Assembly: GCA_009695095.1 (NCBI GenBank)
Contig: SIBQ01000010.1
Location: 20,446-84,445, forward strand
DNA: 64,000 nt
From: Lacunisphaera sp.
Lineage (GTDB): Bacteria > Verrucomicrobiota > Verrucomicrobiia > Opitutales > Opitutaceae
Reading direction: 5' to 3'
The translations under genes were made by a program, and so were the position numbers. Below the pieces are notes generated by a model. It saw nothing but the letters and a program-made list of their open reading frames with translations. It ran no database searches and had not been told where the DNA came from. This document shows positions 8,526-17,036 of this stretch, one piece after another (within the stretch, counting starts at the first letter, position 1; the number at the start of each line of letters is the position of its first letter).

Positions 8526-9278
8526 ATCGGTTTTGAGCTTACTGAAATCATCAAAGCTCGCCACCATTACCCGACCTATCGGGGCCGGGACTCTGAGAGG
8601 GCTCTGTTGCACCAGTATTTTTCGGTGAAGCGAACTCCACATCCAGCCGGGGAAGACGGGCATCTTCTGTCGGACAGAGTCGCCTGATCCCGCCACCGCA
8701 CCAGCCGCGGCCTTGGCCTGGGCGGCTAATTTGAAGTCCGGCGGCAAGGTCGGGGGCCGGGGCAGATCCGGTTTCAGGGCCGGTTTCTTCGGGACTTTGA
8801 GCAGTTTCTTCACCTGGGCGACGAAATCAGGGGTCGGTTCTCCGCTGGCCAGCCGTGTCCATTGGTAGCGCATGAATTCCTCCGGCACCGCGGTCCCGGC
8901 CTCAGGGGTGTCATCGATCACGACCGGGACGATGAAGGTCCGGCCGGCGGCCATGTCGCGCGTGCGCTCGACCGCCAGCAGCCATTCCCGGCGGAAATAG
9001 CCCTCACTGCGCTCCTCGGTGTGCGCCGATACCAGCGGCAGGAACAGCGCGCATTCGCGGATTTGTTTCTTGATCTTGGCGTCCCACACCTCGACGCCAA
9101 AGCCGCGCAGCGCCTCGGCGATGCGCCGGGCGGCGTCCGTGTCCTCCCGGGCTTAGCTCAGGAAGTCAGCGCCGGGGGTGGAGGCGGGGGAGGCGGCCAT
9201 TGACAGGGCCACAGTTGCCACGAGCGCAAGTGGCTGGCCAGACGATTATTGATCCGCGAATCAGGCCATAGCCATGGG

Positions 9279-9349
9279 TGGAACGTGGCCTCCGGACGCG
9301 TTACCTTGAAATGTAGCCAAGCAAACCCGTCCGGAGGCCGGGTTCCACC
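9279..9349. repeat. Long intergenic inverted repeat
   Basis: Two 21-nt arms (9279-9299 and 9329-9349) are complementary apart from the two bases between GTGGAAC and GGCCTCCGG; 29 nt separate them. It lies between the TIR remnant and the convergent end of the SDR gene and would form a stable RNA hairpin. Confidence 0.7.
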
Positions 9350-9357
9350 ACGCCGAC

Positions 9358-10068
9358 TCAGAGATCACCGAGCTGCGGACGGAGGATGATCTCCTCCACG
9401 ACCGTGCGACGACTAAGCCGGTAGACATCAAGAATGGCGCGGGCGATGTCCTCGGCGGGCATCATTTTCTCGGCGGTGAGACCGCTGCCGGCCCACGACG
9501 GCGTCCACACCGCGCCGGGGTGGACGCAGCAGACGCGCACGCCTTTGTCCTTCAACTCGGCGCGCATGACCTTGGTCAGGCCGGTCACACCGAACTTGGC
9601 CGCGCAATACGCCGCGCCGAAAGCGTAGGCCTGCAGGCCGGCGATGGAGGACATATTGAACACGTCGCCGCGTTTGCGGCGCACCATGCCGGGCACGATG
9701 GCCTTTGAGACGAGGAAGAGACTGCGGAGATTGTCGGCGATCTGGGAGTCAAACATCGCCACCGGCATCTCGAGAAACGGTGCGCCGGCGAACTTGCCGG
9801 CGTTGTTGATAAGCACGTCAACGTGCCGGAAGCGCCGGGTCACGGCCCGGGCCATCGCGGCAACCGAGGCCTCATCGGCCACGTTGCACAGGAACACCTC
9901 GGCGGTGGCCCCGAGTTTCGCGCAGGCGCGCGCAGTGGCGCGGAGGTTTTTCTCTTTGCGGGCGACGAGCACCAGGCGGACGCCGGGCGACTCGGCCGCG
10001 AAGGTTTTGGCGATGGCCGCGCCGATGCCCTGCGAGGCGCCGGTGATGAGGACGACGGGATTTTTCAT
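9358..10068 (-). CDS. Short-chain dehydrogenase/reductase (candidate sepiapterin-reductase-like step)
   Basis: 236 residues from ATG 10068 (an upstream in-frame start at 10089 would add seven residues). Classical SDR features: TGASQGIG at 9-16 (NADPH site), NNAG at 88-91, and catalytic Ser140/141, Tyr154 and Lys158 (YCAAK). It is the last gene of a minus-strand run after PTPS-II and FolE2 genes. In the tetrahydrobiopterin pathway the step after 6-pyruvoyl-tetrahydropterin synthase is catalysed by an SDR, sepiapterin reductase, so the context suggests that role. The specificity is inference; SDR sequences rarely reveal substrate. Confidence 0.85.
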   Translation of the reverse strand: MKNPVVLITGASQGIGAAIAKTFAAESPGVRLVLVARKEKNLRATARACAKLGATAEVFLCNVADEASVAAMARAVTRRFRHVDVLINNAGKFAGAPFLEMPVAMFDSQIADNLRSLFLVSKAIVPGMVRRKRGDVFNMSSIAGLQAYAFGAAYCAAKFGVTGLTKVMRAELKDKGVRVCCVHPGAVWTPSWAGSGLTAEKMMPAEDIARAILDVYRLSRRTVVEEIILRPQLGDL

Positions 10069-10163
10069 AACGAGAGATCGCGGAAGCACGGAGGAGCGGA
10101 AACGCTGAAGGTCAGTTTGATTGATTCCGAGCTTCAGCTCTTCTGCGTTTCCGCGATGACGGT

Positions 10164-11135
10164 TCAGCAGAGCAGTGCGCCGAAGTCCATGAAGTCGGCC
10201 GTGAAACCGCCTTTCACCCCCTTGCAGATGACGCTCACGGCGTCGTGGGAGTGCAGCGACTCGAGGTGCGAGCAGGCGATGCGGAAGTCGGCGATGCGCC
10301 GGTCGCGGTCGAACTCGAGGTAGAGCAGCCGGGCCGCGTCCTCGACAAATTTCAGGTAGGCGCCGTTGAGCTCGGCGAAAGCCTGCTCGTCCTCGCGCTT
10401 CACCATGACCTGCGTCTCGGTCTGGAGGGCCTTGAGGCAGAGCGCATGCACGTCCTCGATCCAGATTTTTTTGCCGTCGACCTCCTCAAGAGTGATGCGT
10501 GCCTTGCTGCGCTGCGAGTGCGGCACGCCGTAGGCCTTGCGCTTGGCGCGGGCGTGCTCGGTCAACTCGGCGGAACACGGACAGGCGGAGGAGTAGACGA
10601 AATCAAAATGGATGAAGCGGCGGTAGCGGCCGTCGCGCGTCATCACGCCCTCGAAGGCGACGCTGTAGAACTGGTAGCCCTCCAGCTTCGTACGCAGGCT
10701 GAGCCGGAGCATCGGGTAGGAAAAGGCGAGCTTCAGGCGCGCGTCCTTGGTCTCCACTTTGCACAGGTAGCTTTTCAGGATCTTGCCCATCCACTCGCCG
10801 GTGGTGACGCCGTCCTTGTGCTCGTAGAATGTCCGCATGATGCGGCTCATGTTGATGCCCTTCAACTCGGCCTCGAGCGACACGGTGCCGGTGACGCTGG
10901 TCTCGAGGGAGATAACCTTGCCCACCTTGGTGCGGTATTTGAGCGGCAGCTTGAAGTTGTGGATGCCGACCTGCTGGATCGGGATGTGCGCACCGTGGAT
11001 GGTCTCGTGGGCCACCTCCATCATGTCGGGCAACGTGGCGCGATAGGCGGCAGAGGGCTGGAATTTCCGGTCATATCCGCGCTTGATCGGCGGCTGATGC
11101 CTGCTGCTCGAACGATGGAGATACATCTGTTTCAT
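10164..11135 (-). CDS. folE2: GTP cyclohydrolase FolE2 (type IB)
   Basis: 323 residues. Converts GTP to 7,8-dihydroneopterin triphosphate, the first step of pterin and folate synthesis, with a metal ion other than the obligatory zinc of FolE. The type IB signature is present: [10 protein letters not shown] with the metal-binding cysteine at about 185, and PHSQRS with a histidine at about 206. It lies between the PTPS-like and SDR genes on the same strand, with 121 bp upstream occupied by a dispersed repeat and about 95 bp downstream. Confidence 0.93.
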   Translation of the reverse strand: MKQMYLHRSSSRHQPPIKRGYDRKFQPSAAYRATLPDMMEVAHETIHGAHIPIQQVGIHNFKLPLKYRTKVGKVISLETSVTGTVSLEAELKGINMSRIMRTFYEHKDGVTTGEWMGKILKSYLCKVETKDARLKLAFSYPMLRLSLRTKLEGYQFYSVAFEGVMTRDGRYRRFIHFDFVYSSACPCSAELTEHARAKRKAYGVPHSQRSKARITLEEVDGKKIWIEDVHALCLKALQTETQVMVKREDEQAFAELNGAYLKFVEDAARLLYLEFDRDRRIADFRIACSHLESLHSHDAVSVICKGVKGGFTADFMDFGALLC

Positions 11136-11170
11136 GGGCGAGGGCGGGCGCTGTTCGGACCGGAATGCCT

Positions 11171-11246
11171 TATCATCGCGAGCCCGGCAAAGCCGGGCGT
11201 GGCGATCCAGATGGATTGCTTCGTGGTTTCACTCCTCGCAATGACA
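11171..11246. repeat. Dispersed TCATTGCGAGG-type repeat, copy 1 (minus orientation)
   Basis: On the minus strand it reads TCATTGCGAGGAGT, then GAAGCAATCCA, GGATCGC and CTCGCGATGA. The same ordered blocks occur in plus orientation at 47050-47133. Outer ends are inverted (TCAT...ATGA). It fills the gap between the PTPS and folE2 genes. Confidence 0.7.
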
Positions 11247-11256
11247 GGCTTGAGCT

Positions 11257-11733
11257 TCATGTGGCCTCCGGTCCGAAGTATTCGGCGTAGTTACGCGGGG
11301 TTTCGTAAAGGCGGACGCAGTGGAGCCGGCCGGCTGTGAGCCGCGGCTCAATCTGCTGCCAGAAAGCGATGACGAGGTTCTCCGAGGAGGGAATGATGTT
11401 TTTCAGGAAATCGACCTCGTCGTTCAAGTTGCGGTGGTCGCACTTGTCCACCACCGCCTCGTGCAGGATGCGCTTCAGTTTGCCAAGATCGATGATGTAG
11501 CCGGTCACGGGATCGGGCTGGCCGCGCACCGTGACCTCGAGCACATAGTTGTGCCCGTGCCAGTGCGGGTTGGTGCACAGGCCGTATTGCTTCCGGTTCC
11601 AAGCGAGGCTCTTCGTCGGGTTGTAGAGCCGGTGCGCGGAGTTGAAATGCACCTGGCGGGTGATGAACACGGTGCCCCGCAATGCGCGCACGGTCGGCGC
11701 GGTGGCTGGGCGACTGGAGGCCTGCTTCGGCAT
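11257..11733 (-). CDS. 6-pyruvoyl-tetrahydropterin synthase-like protein (PTPS-II type)
   Basis: 158 residues of the COG0720 family. Zinc ligands are His34 (FNSAHR), His59 and His61 (HWHGHNY). The catalytic cysteine Cys53 lies six residues before the HGH histidine, giving CX5HGH. That spacing is typical of true PTPS (PTPS-II), whereas queuosine enzymes (QueD) have CX3HGH. The protein would convert dihydroneopterin triphosphate, the FolE2 product, to 6-pyruvoyl-tetrahydropterin. It heads the minus-strand operon with folE2 and the SDR. The about 20 N-terminal residues look disordered; the start could be slightly downstream. Confidence 0.88.
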   Translation of the reverse strand: MPKQASSRPATAPTVRALRGTVFITRQVHFNSAHRLYNPTKSLAWNRKQYGLCTNPHWHGHNYVLEVTVRGQPDPVTGYIIDLGKLKRILHEAVVDKCDHRNLNDEVDFLKNIIPSSENLVIAFWQQIEPRLTAGRLHCVRLYETPRNYAEYFGPEAT

Positions 11734-11770
11734 GGACGGTCAAGCGAAGCCAGATTCACGGCGGCGTCAA

Positions 11771-11828
11771 GGTGGAGCGCGTTGCCCTCAACGCGCTTAG
11801 AAGCGTCTTGGGGTCAAGCCGCTCCACC
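11771..11828. repeat. Nested hairpin element
   Basis: An inner perfect stem (AGCGCGTTG, loop CCCT, CAACGCGCT; 11776-11797) is enclosed by GGTGGAGC (11771-11778) and GCTCCACC (11821-11828). It lies between the divergent PTPS operon and the metallo-hydrolase gene. Confidence 0.6.
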
Positions 11829-11887
11829 ACTCTTATCTCCAAATTAACCATTGCCCGCGCCGCCCCGACGGAGGTTCAATCCGCGCC

Positions 11888-12682
11888 ATGGCGATGCGAT
11901 TCAGTATTCTCGGCAGCGGCAGCGCGGGCAACTCCGCCCTGCTCCAGACCGACAACACCCGCGTGCTGGTCGACGCCGGTTTTTCCACCCGGCGGCTCGC
12001 GGAGCTGCTTGCCGAGCACGGCGAAAAGCTGGAAAATATCGACGCCATCCTCCTCACCCACGAACACAGCGACCACGCCGCCGGGCTCAACGGGCTGGCG
12101 CGCCATCCGCACATCCGCGTCTTCGCCAACCGGGCGACCGCCGCCGCGCTGCAGGCCGGCCTGAAGCACCGGCCCAACTGGAATCTGTTCGAGACGGGCG
12201 CCACGTTCCGCTTCCGCGACCTCGAGGTCAGCAGCTTCGCCGTGCCGCACGACGCGCAGGATCCCGTGGGTTTGCTCATCGCCCACGGGGAGGACGACCT
12301 GCTCTCGCCGCGTCGCAGCCTCGCCTGGCTGACCGACCTCGGCCACGCGCCGGCGCATGTGCTCGAGCGCATCCGCGAGGCCGATGTGCTCGTGGTCGAG
12401 GCCAACCATTGCCCGCAAATGCTCGAGGCCGACACCAAGCGCCCATGGTCCACCAAGCAGCGCATCAGCGGCCGCCACGGCCATCTTTCCAACACCGCGG
12501 CCCGCGAACTGCTCGAAGGTGTCGCCAGCCCGCGCTGGCGCCACGTGTTCCTCGCCCACCTCAGCCGCGACTGCAACTCCCTCGCGGCCGTCGAGGCTGC
12601 GTGCGGGAGCGTCCTCGCCGCACGGTCGTGCGGCTTCTCGGTCGTCGCGCCCGGCGCCGGCACCCCTTTCTTCACTTTCTAG
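11888..12682 (+). CDS. MBL-fold metallo-hydrolase (YycJ/WalJ-like)
   Basis: 264 residues. The metallo-beta-lactamase motif THEHSDHAAG gives the dinuclear metal site, with later ligands in VPHDAQDP, LTDLGH and FLAHLSRDCN. The overall pattern (ILGSGSAGNSALL at the start, EANHCPQML) matches the YycJ/WalJ subfamily, thought to act as 5'-3' nucleases in DNA mismatch processing. It is separated from the pyruvate kinase gene by a single base, so they are probably cotranscribed. Substrate cannot be deduced from this alone. Confidence 0.85.
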   Translation: MAMRFSILGSGSAGNSALLQTDNTRVLVDAGFSTRRLAELLAEHGEKLENIDAILLTHEHSDHAAGLNGLARHPHIRVFANRATAAALQAGLKHRPNWNLFETGATFRFRDLEVSSFAVPHDAQDPVGLLIAHGEDDLLSPRRSLAWLTDLGHAPAHVLERIREADVLVVEANHCPQMLEADTKRPWSTKQRISGRHGHLSNTAARELLEGVASPRWRHVFLAHLSRDCNSLAAVEAACGSVLAARSCGFSVVAPGAGTPFFTF

Positions 12683-12683
12683 C

Positions 12684-14112
12684 ATGCCCGTCAACTTTCG
12701 CCGCACCAAGATCATCGCCACGCTCGGCCCCGCGACCGAGAGCGAGGCGATGCTGGTCAAGCTTATCACCGCCGGCGTGGACGTCGTCCGCCTGAACATG
12801 GCGCACGCCAAGCACGACTGGACCCGGATGATCATTCGCCGCATCCGCGCCGCCTCAAAAACGGCCGACCGCGAGGTCGCGATCATGATGGACATCAAGG
12901 GCCCGGAAATCTGCACCGGCGACCTGGAGGTGCCGATCGAACTCAAGGCGGGCGAAATTTTCGACTTCACGGTCAAACCCTGGGCCGACCGGTCGGGCGG
13001 CGAGGAGATCCGGTCGGTCGACGTTAATTACCAAGATCTCGTGAACGACATCAAGGTGGGCGACACCGTGCTGGTGGACAGCGGCCTGATCCGCCTCGAG
13101 GTGCCCTCCAAGGATCACGCGCACATCCGCTGCCGCGTGCTCACCCCCGGCCCGCTGGCCTCGCGCCGGCACATCAACCTGCCGGGCGTGAAGGTCAACC
13201 TCCCCTCCTTCACCGCGAAAGACCGGGCGGGCTCGCTCGTGGGCATCGCCGAGGGCGTGGACTTCATCGCCCTCTCCTTTGTGCGTGAATCGCAGGACAT
13301 CGACCTGCTGCGGGTCTTTTTGAAGGAGAACAAATCCCGTGCCCGCATCGTGGCCAAGATCGAGGACCAGTCCGCCATCGACAACCTCGACGACATCATC
13401 CGCGCCACCGACGTCCTCATGGTCGCGCGCAGCGACCTGGGCATCGAGGTGCCACTGCACGAGCTGCCCGTCATCCAGCGCCGCGCCGTCCGCACCTGTC
13501 TCGCCATCGGGCCGCCCCGTCATCATCGCCACCCACATGCTCGAGTCGATGATCAGCCAGCCCATACCCAGCCGGGCCGAAATCACCGACGTGGCCAACG
13601 CCGTGTTCGAACAGGCCGACTGCGTCATGCTTTCCGGTGAAACCACCGTCGGCAAATACCCGCTCGAGTGCGTGCAGGTGCTCGACAGCATCGCCCGCCG
13701 CATCGAGACGGAACTGGCGGCGGATTTCCCCGAGCTCGCCGTTTTCATCCAGGAGTGCATGAAGGTCTTCCGCGCCGCTGTGGTGCTGGCCAACGAGTTT
13801 CCCCGTTCCCTGCTGCTCGTGTTTACGCGTCACGGGACCAACGCCGCCGGCATCTCCGCGCACCGCTTGCCGCGCGCGCCCATCCTCGCCGTCACCGACT
13901 CACTCGAAACCCTGCGTCATCTGAAGATGGTGCGCTCGGTCGAGCCCTTCATGCTCACGCCCTTCGGCGAACCCAAGGCCACCATCGAGCGTGCGACCGC
14001 CTCCCTGCTGAAACTAGGGCGCATCTCGCTCGGCGACAAACTCATCATCGTTTCCGACGTGCAGACCAAGGACCGCCGCATCGACAGCATCCAGCTCCGC
14101 ACGGTGCAGTGA
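12684..14112 (+). pseudogene. pyk: Pyruvate kinase with a +1 frameshift
   Basis: The first frame from ATG 12684 encodes KIIATLGPATESE, the active-site region FIALSFVRESQD, IVAKIEDQSAIDNLDDI and MVARSDLGIEVPLHELP. The rest continues in another frame with RPVIIATHMLESM, DCVMLSGETTVGKYP and the C-terminal domain to 14112. The break is the GGG at 13509-13511, where one G too many turns I-G-R-P into I-G-P-P. Removing one G restores a continuous protein of about 475 residues. MVARSDLG has Ser where most pyruvate kinases have Gly. Because the enzyme is central to glycolysis and both halves are well preserved, a sequencing or assembly error is a real possibility. Confidence 0.9.
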
Positions 14113-14122
14113 TATTTCCCCG

Positions 14123-14822
14123 ATAAAATGCCTTTCCGCCCTCCTCGCGGTCCTGTGCCTCGGCGCCCAGGCCGCGGAAACCATGGTGAAAACCGACACG
14201 GCCCCGATCGCCGCGCGCCCGGCCCACTTTGTCGCGACCGACGCGGTAGATGCGCGGGCTCTGCTGCCCGCGCCGCCCGCGCCGAACTCGAGGTCGTGCT
14301 CCAGTTCTAGGCCGCGCGCACGCCCGGGCAGGCCGCCCGTTGCGGGCAGATCGAGGGCGAGGATATCTTTCTCTTCGGCGCGGAAGTCGTCGGCCCGTGG
14401 TTCACCGCCTCCAGCCTGCCGCAGACCGCAGCTTTTTTGCAATAGTGCGCGACGACTTCATCCCGATCAACCGCGCCGCGAAAGCGCTCTATCCCCGTCG
14501 CCGGCCGCCGTTTACCGACCCGCGCATCAAGCCCTGCGTCGAGTTCGCCGACACCGGCGCCTACCCCAGCGGCCACGGCATCCAGTCGTCGCTCTGGGCC
14601 GCCCTGCTGGGCGAGATTTTCCCGGAGCACGCCGCGGACTTCCAGCAGCGCGCGCAGGAAACGCGGCGCTTCAAGCTCATCTCGGGCGTGCATTACCCCA
14701 GCGATATCGTGGCCGGCCAGGTACTCGGCGAGGCGGTCGCCCGCGCGATGCTGCAAAATACCGCGGTGCGGAAAATTATCGAGGCGCTCCGCGCCGAGGC
14801 CGCCCCCTACCAGCCGAAATAA
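14123..14822 (+). pseudogene. PAP2-family acid phosphatase, multiply interrupted
   Basis: The C-terminal half is intact in one frame: DDFIPINRAAKALYPRRRPP, FADTGAYPSGHGIQSS (phosphatase motif with catalytic His) and ISGVHYPSDIVAGQ. The N-terminal half is scattered over two other frames: a signal peptide-like CLSALLAVLCLGAQAAET whose expected ATG reads ATA (14123), then a stop (TAG near 14308) in EVVLQF-stop-AARTPGQAA, and another frame change near 14435-14445. The original was probably a secreted PhoN-type acid phosphatase of about 230 residues. At least three lesions make this a pseudogene rather than a single sequencing slip. Confidence 0.75.
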
Positions 14823-14853
14823 CGGCCGGGGCATCCCCGGCCTGGCGGTCCGT

Positions 14854-15435
14854 TCAGTTAGCCGGAACCAGCGTGCGTTTCAATTGCTGGCGGGCGCGAT
14901 AGAGACGGTTTCCCACGACCTTCGGCGTGCAGTCGAGCGCCGCGGCGATGTCGGCCATCGACTGCCCCTCGAATTCGAAGAGCACCAGCGCCGTGCGCAG
15001 GTCGAGCGGCAGCGCCGCCACCGCCGTTTGCACGGCGGCGATCTGCTCGTGCCGTACTGCCGTGTGCGAGGCCGGCCCGCCGGCCCGTGATTCGTCGGCC
15101 GCTTCGCCGCCCGCCTCGGTCCAAGCATTGAGCGACTGCGCCGGCCGTCGCCGCCACCAGCGCTGCCGGTTCCGGGCCTGGTTGGCCGCGATGGAGAAGC
15201 ACCACGTCGAAAATTTCGCGCCAGCTCGGAAGGTGGCGCGCTTGGTATAGATGCGCACGAATACCTCCTGCGCCAGATCCTCGGCCTCGGCTGTATTGCC
15301 GATCATGCGGAAAATAAAGCGCTTCACGGGCACTTCCCAATGCTGCATCAGCGTCGCTAGCGCGGCATCCTCGCCCCCCTGCAGGCGGCGCATCAGCTCC
15401 TCGTCGCTCGGGCTGGCGCCCGCCTCGGCTTCCAT
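14854..15435 (-). CDS. ECF RNA polymerase sigma factor (CnrH-like)
   Basis: 193 residues from ATG 15435 (MEAEAGASPSDEELMRRL). Sigma region 2 is seen in FIFRMIGNTAEAEDLAQEVF plus the FSTWCFSIAANQARNRQR stretch, and region 4 in LPLDLRTALVLFEFEG, MADIAAALDC and NRLYRARQQLKR. It is the last gene of a three-gene minus-strand operon: anti-sigma-like membrane protein, periplasmic sensor, sigma, the same order as cnrYXH. It likely recognises the motif present on both sides of the 16.2-16.3 kb divergent region and turns on the RND efflux operon as well as its own operon. Confidence 0.92.
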   Translation of the reverse strand: MEAEAGASPSDEELMRRLQGGEDAALATLMQHWEVPVKRFIFRMIGNTAEAEDLAQEVFVRIYTKRATFRAGAKFSTWCFSIAANQARNRQRWWRRRPAQSLNAWTEAGGEAADESRAGGPASHTAVRHEQIAAVQTAVAALPLDLRTALVLFEFEGQSMADIAAALDCTPKVVGNRLYRARQQLKRTLVPAN

Positions 15436-15439
15436 AAGG

Positions 15440-15919
15440 TCAGTGCGGGTGGCCGAGGTGCAAATCGGGCGCGGCGGTGTGATCGAAGCCAGCGATCTTC
15501 GGCAACACCAGGGCCAGGTAGCGCGAGCCATCCTCGGGTGTCATCAGCATGGCCACCTTCCGGACATGGGCTGTGAGGGCGGTCTCGCAGGTGGTGCGCA
15601 ATTCCTGTAATTTGTGCTCGGCAGCGGTCGCCGCAGCCGGGTCGGCCCCGCCGGTGGCCTTGAAGTCATCGCGCGTCTTGGTCGCCACTTGAATCAGCCG
15701 GCAATGCTCCTCGCAGGAAGGGGCGTAGGCCTTGTGCAGTTCCTTGATTTCGGCAAACTGCCGGTCGTTGAGGTGAAAATCAGTCCGCAGCCAAGCGGAG
15801 GTGTCGCCCCGCACCACCGCGGCGTGCAGTGCCGGCTCGCAGCTCAGACGGTAACTGACGAAACCCGTGGCGGCGGCCACGAGGACGAGAACCGTGAGCG
15901 TGCCCCACAGGTATTTCAT
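15440..15919 (-). CDS. Membrane-anchored periplasmic metal sensor (CnrX/Spy-like metal-resistance family)
   Basis: 159 residues: one N-terminal membrane segment (KYLWGTLTVLVLVAAATGFV) and a helical periplasmic domain with several His and Cys residues (FHLNDRQFAEIKELHKAYAP, then CEEHCRLIQ, ending HLGHPH). This layout resembles CnrX and the CpxP/Spy-like Metal_resist family, in which metal binding relieves sigma-factor inhibition. The start overlaps the previous gene's stop (ATGA) and the stop is 4 bp before the sigma gene start, so the three genes are tightly coupled. The CEEHC cluster would suit a soft metal such as Cu(I)/Ag(I); that is inference. Confidence 0.75.
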   Translation of the reverse strand: MKYLWGTLTVLVLVAAATGFVSYRLSCEPALHAAVVRGDTSAWLRTDFHLNDRQFAEIKELHKAYAPSCEEHCRLIQVATKTRDDFKATGGADPAAATAAEHKLQELRTTCETALTAHVRKVAMLMTPEDGSRYLALVLPKIAGFDHTAAPDLHLGHPH

Positions 15920-16218
15920 GGCTTGAGCGCGGCCTGGACCCGCGGATCCAGGTCCACCAGGTAGGTGACGACGATGGCTTCGCGGTCGGCGCGCACATAG
16001 GCGCGCGCCAAAGCTTTTCCCGTGTAAGCGGCGGCGCCCAGCGCCACCATCGCGACCAGCGACCAGGCCGCGGCATGCGACTGCAGGTAGGCAGGCCAGG
16101 TGGCACGGGTCCGGCAGGCGATGCGCTGCCAGACACCGTGACGGAAGTTCGGGTCGGCCGGCGGTGTCACCCGCCAATCGCGCAGAGCCTGGGGAAGGGA
16201 ATCACGGGAGGTGTTCAT
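15916..16218 (-). CDS. Small single-span anti-sigma-like protein (CnrY analogue)
   Basis: 100 residues with a cytoplasmic N-terminal half (SLPQALRDWRVTPPADPNFR), one transmembrane helix (AAWSLVAMVALGAAAYTG, about 50-67) and a short periplasmic tail. Size, topology and position first in the operon match CnrY-type anti-sigma factors, which hold the ECF sigma at the membrane until the periplasmic sensor signals metal. Direct homology to CnrY is not obvious to the eye, so the role rests on architecture and context. A predicted ECF promoter ends about 16 bp upstream of the ATG. Confidence 0.65.
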   Translation of the reverse strand: MNTSRDSLPQALRDWRVTPPADPNFRHGVWQRIACRTRATWPAYLQSHAAAWSLVAMVALGAAAYTGKALARAYVRADREAIVVTYLVDLDPRVQAALKP

Positions 16219-16233
16219 GGGGATTTCAGAATA

Positions 16234-16262
16234 TTATACACCCGGAACAGCGAAATCCCTCA
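16234..16262 (-). promoter_or_regulatory. Putative ECF-sigma promoter for the YXH-like operon
   Basis: On the minus strand: TGAGGGATTTC (16262-16252), a 9-nt gap, then GGTGTATAA (16242-16234). The identical -35-like block, the same gap and GGTGTATGA appear on the plus strand at 16286-16314. Autoregulation by the ECF sigma factor is the natural reading. The -10 lies so close to the ATG at 16218 that the leader would be very short. Confidence 0.72.
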
Positions 16263-16285
16263 AAATCGCCACACGAATCATATTC

Positions 16286-16314
16286 TGAGGGATTTCCCGT
16301 CCGGCGGTGTATGA
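16286..16314 (+). promoter_or_regulatory. Putative ECF-sigma promoter for the RND efflux operon
   Basis: TGAGGGATTTC (16286-16296), 9 nt, GGTGTATGA (16306-16314). It is matched block for block by the minus-strand site 24 bp away that drives the sigma operon. The first gene downstream starts at 16369. Confidence 0.72.
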
Positions 16315-16368
16315 CTGGATGACGGCTGCTCAACCCGTGCGGCACCTAAACCAAAACTCATCATTCCC

Positions 16369-16569
16369 ATGAAAGCCATCAAACTCCTGCTTGCTTCCGC
16401 CCTGCTCGTCGGCTTCGCCACCCTCAGTTTCACCGGCCCCGATTACTGGGCCCGCACCCAGAAGATCGAGAAGGAACAGGCCCAAGCCAGAACCCAAGCC
16501 AAAGTCCAGGCCACTGCCCAAGTCGCCGTTTGCGCGATCTGCAGTTGCCCGGCCATGAAGAAAATCTGA
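16369..16569 (+). CDS. Small exported cysteine-rich peptide, possible metal binder
   Basis: 66 residues: signal peptide (MKAIKLLLASALLVGFATLS), a Gln/Ala/Lys-rich helix (IEKEQAQARTQAKVQ) and a C-terminal CAICSCPAMKKI. Three cysteines in CxxCxC spacing plus Met suggest a soft-metal site, comparable in idea to small periplasmic copper carriers. It is the first gene behind the predicted ECF promoter of the efflux operon. I recognise no named family; the function is inferred from motif and location. Confidence 0.6.
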   Translation: MKAIKLLLASALLVGFATLSFTGPDYWARTQKIEKEQAQARTQAKVQATAQVAVCAICSCPAMKKI

Positions 16570-16673
16570 TCCGCTCCGCGGGCCGGAAACACCGATCCAG
16601 CCACCGCCATGCGTGCCGGGGCTGGATTGAACTTAACGCCACAACCCGCAGCTTCACTCATCCTCGCTTCTCC

Positions 16674-17033
16674 ATGAAAAAACTTCTTCTCCTTCTCGCC
16701 CTCGCGGCTGCCGCCATTGCCGCGGTGGTGATTGTCAATCGCCACGATCACTCCCATGCCGACAAATCTGCCGCCATGGCCTCCCCGGCCGTCCCTGACG
16801 CCGCGTGGCTCGCCAAAGCCAAGGCCGAATATCCGCTCAAGACCTGCTCTGTCTCGGACGAGGAAATTGGTGGCGCGATGGGCGAAGGCATCGACCATGT
16901 CTACAAACAGGCGGGCAAGCCCGACCGGCTCGTCCGCTTCTGCTGCAAGGACTGCCTCAAGGATTTCAACCAGGATCCCGCCAAATACCTGCAGCTGATC
17001 GCCGAGGCCGCCGCCAAGGCGAAGAAAAGCTGA
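16674..17033 (+). CDS. Exported small protein with cysteine (TRASH/YHS-like) motif
   Basis: 119 residues from ATG 16674. An N-terminal signal/anchor helix (LLLLLALAAAAIAAVVIV) is followed by HDHSH and a compact domain YPLKTCSVSDEEIG, DRLVRFCCKDCLKDFNQDP. The C...CCxxC spacing and aromatic/acidic tail resemble TRASH or YHS metal-binding domains. A paralogue with the same domain is at 24050-24445, on the other side of the RND genes. Likely a periplasmic metal chaperone or sink for the efflux system. It ends 3 bp before the TolC-like gene. Confidence 0.65.
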   Translation: MKKLLLLLALAAAAIAAVVIVNRHDHSHADKSAAMASPAVPDAAWLAKAKAEYPLKTCSVSDEEIGGAMGEGIDHVYKQAGKPDRLVRFCCKDCLKDFNQDPAKYLQLIAEAAAKAKKS

Positions 17034-17036
17034 GCC

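Larger units (their letters stand above)
8385..9200 (-). pseudogene. TIR-domain protein, broken
   Basis: Read from the ATG at 9200, the protein starts with a TIR-like segment (FLS-stop-AREDTDAARRIAEALRGFGVEVW) in which a TAA replaces the expected tyrosine of the FLSYAxED motif. It then continues KIKKQIRECALFLPLVS, EGYFRREW and FIVPVVIDDTPE, but the usual block of about a dozen residues after VEVW (the D-x-x-E-L-x-GGD region) is missing. After a proline-rich linker the frame runs into repeat B and antisense helicase remnant. The longest uninterrupted frame is 8385-9089. TIR proteins of this type normally have a membrane or effector domain after the linker; none remains. Confidence 0.7.
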
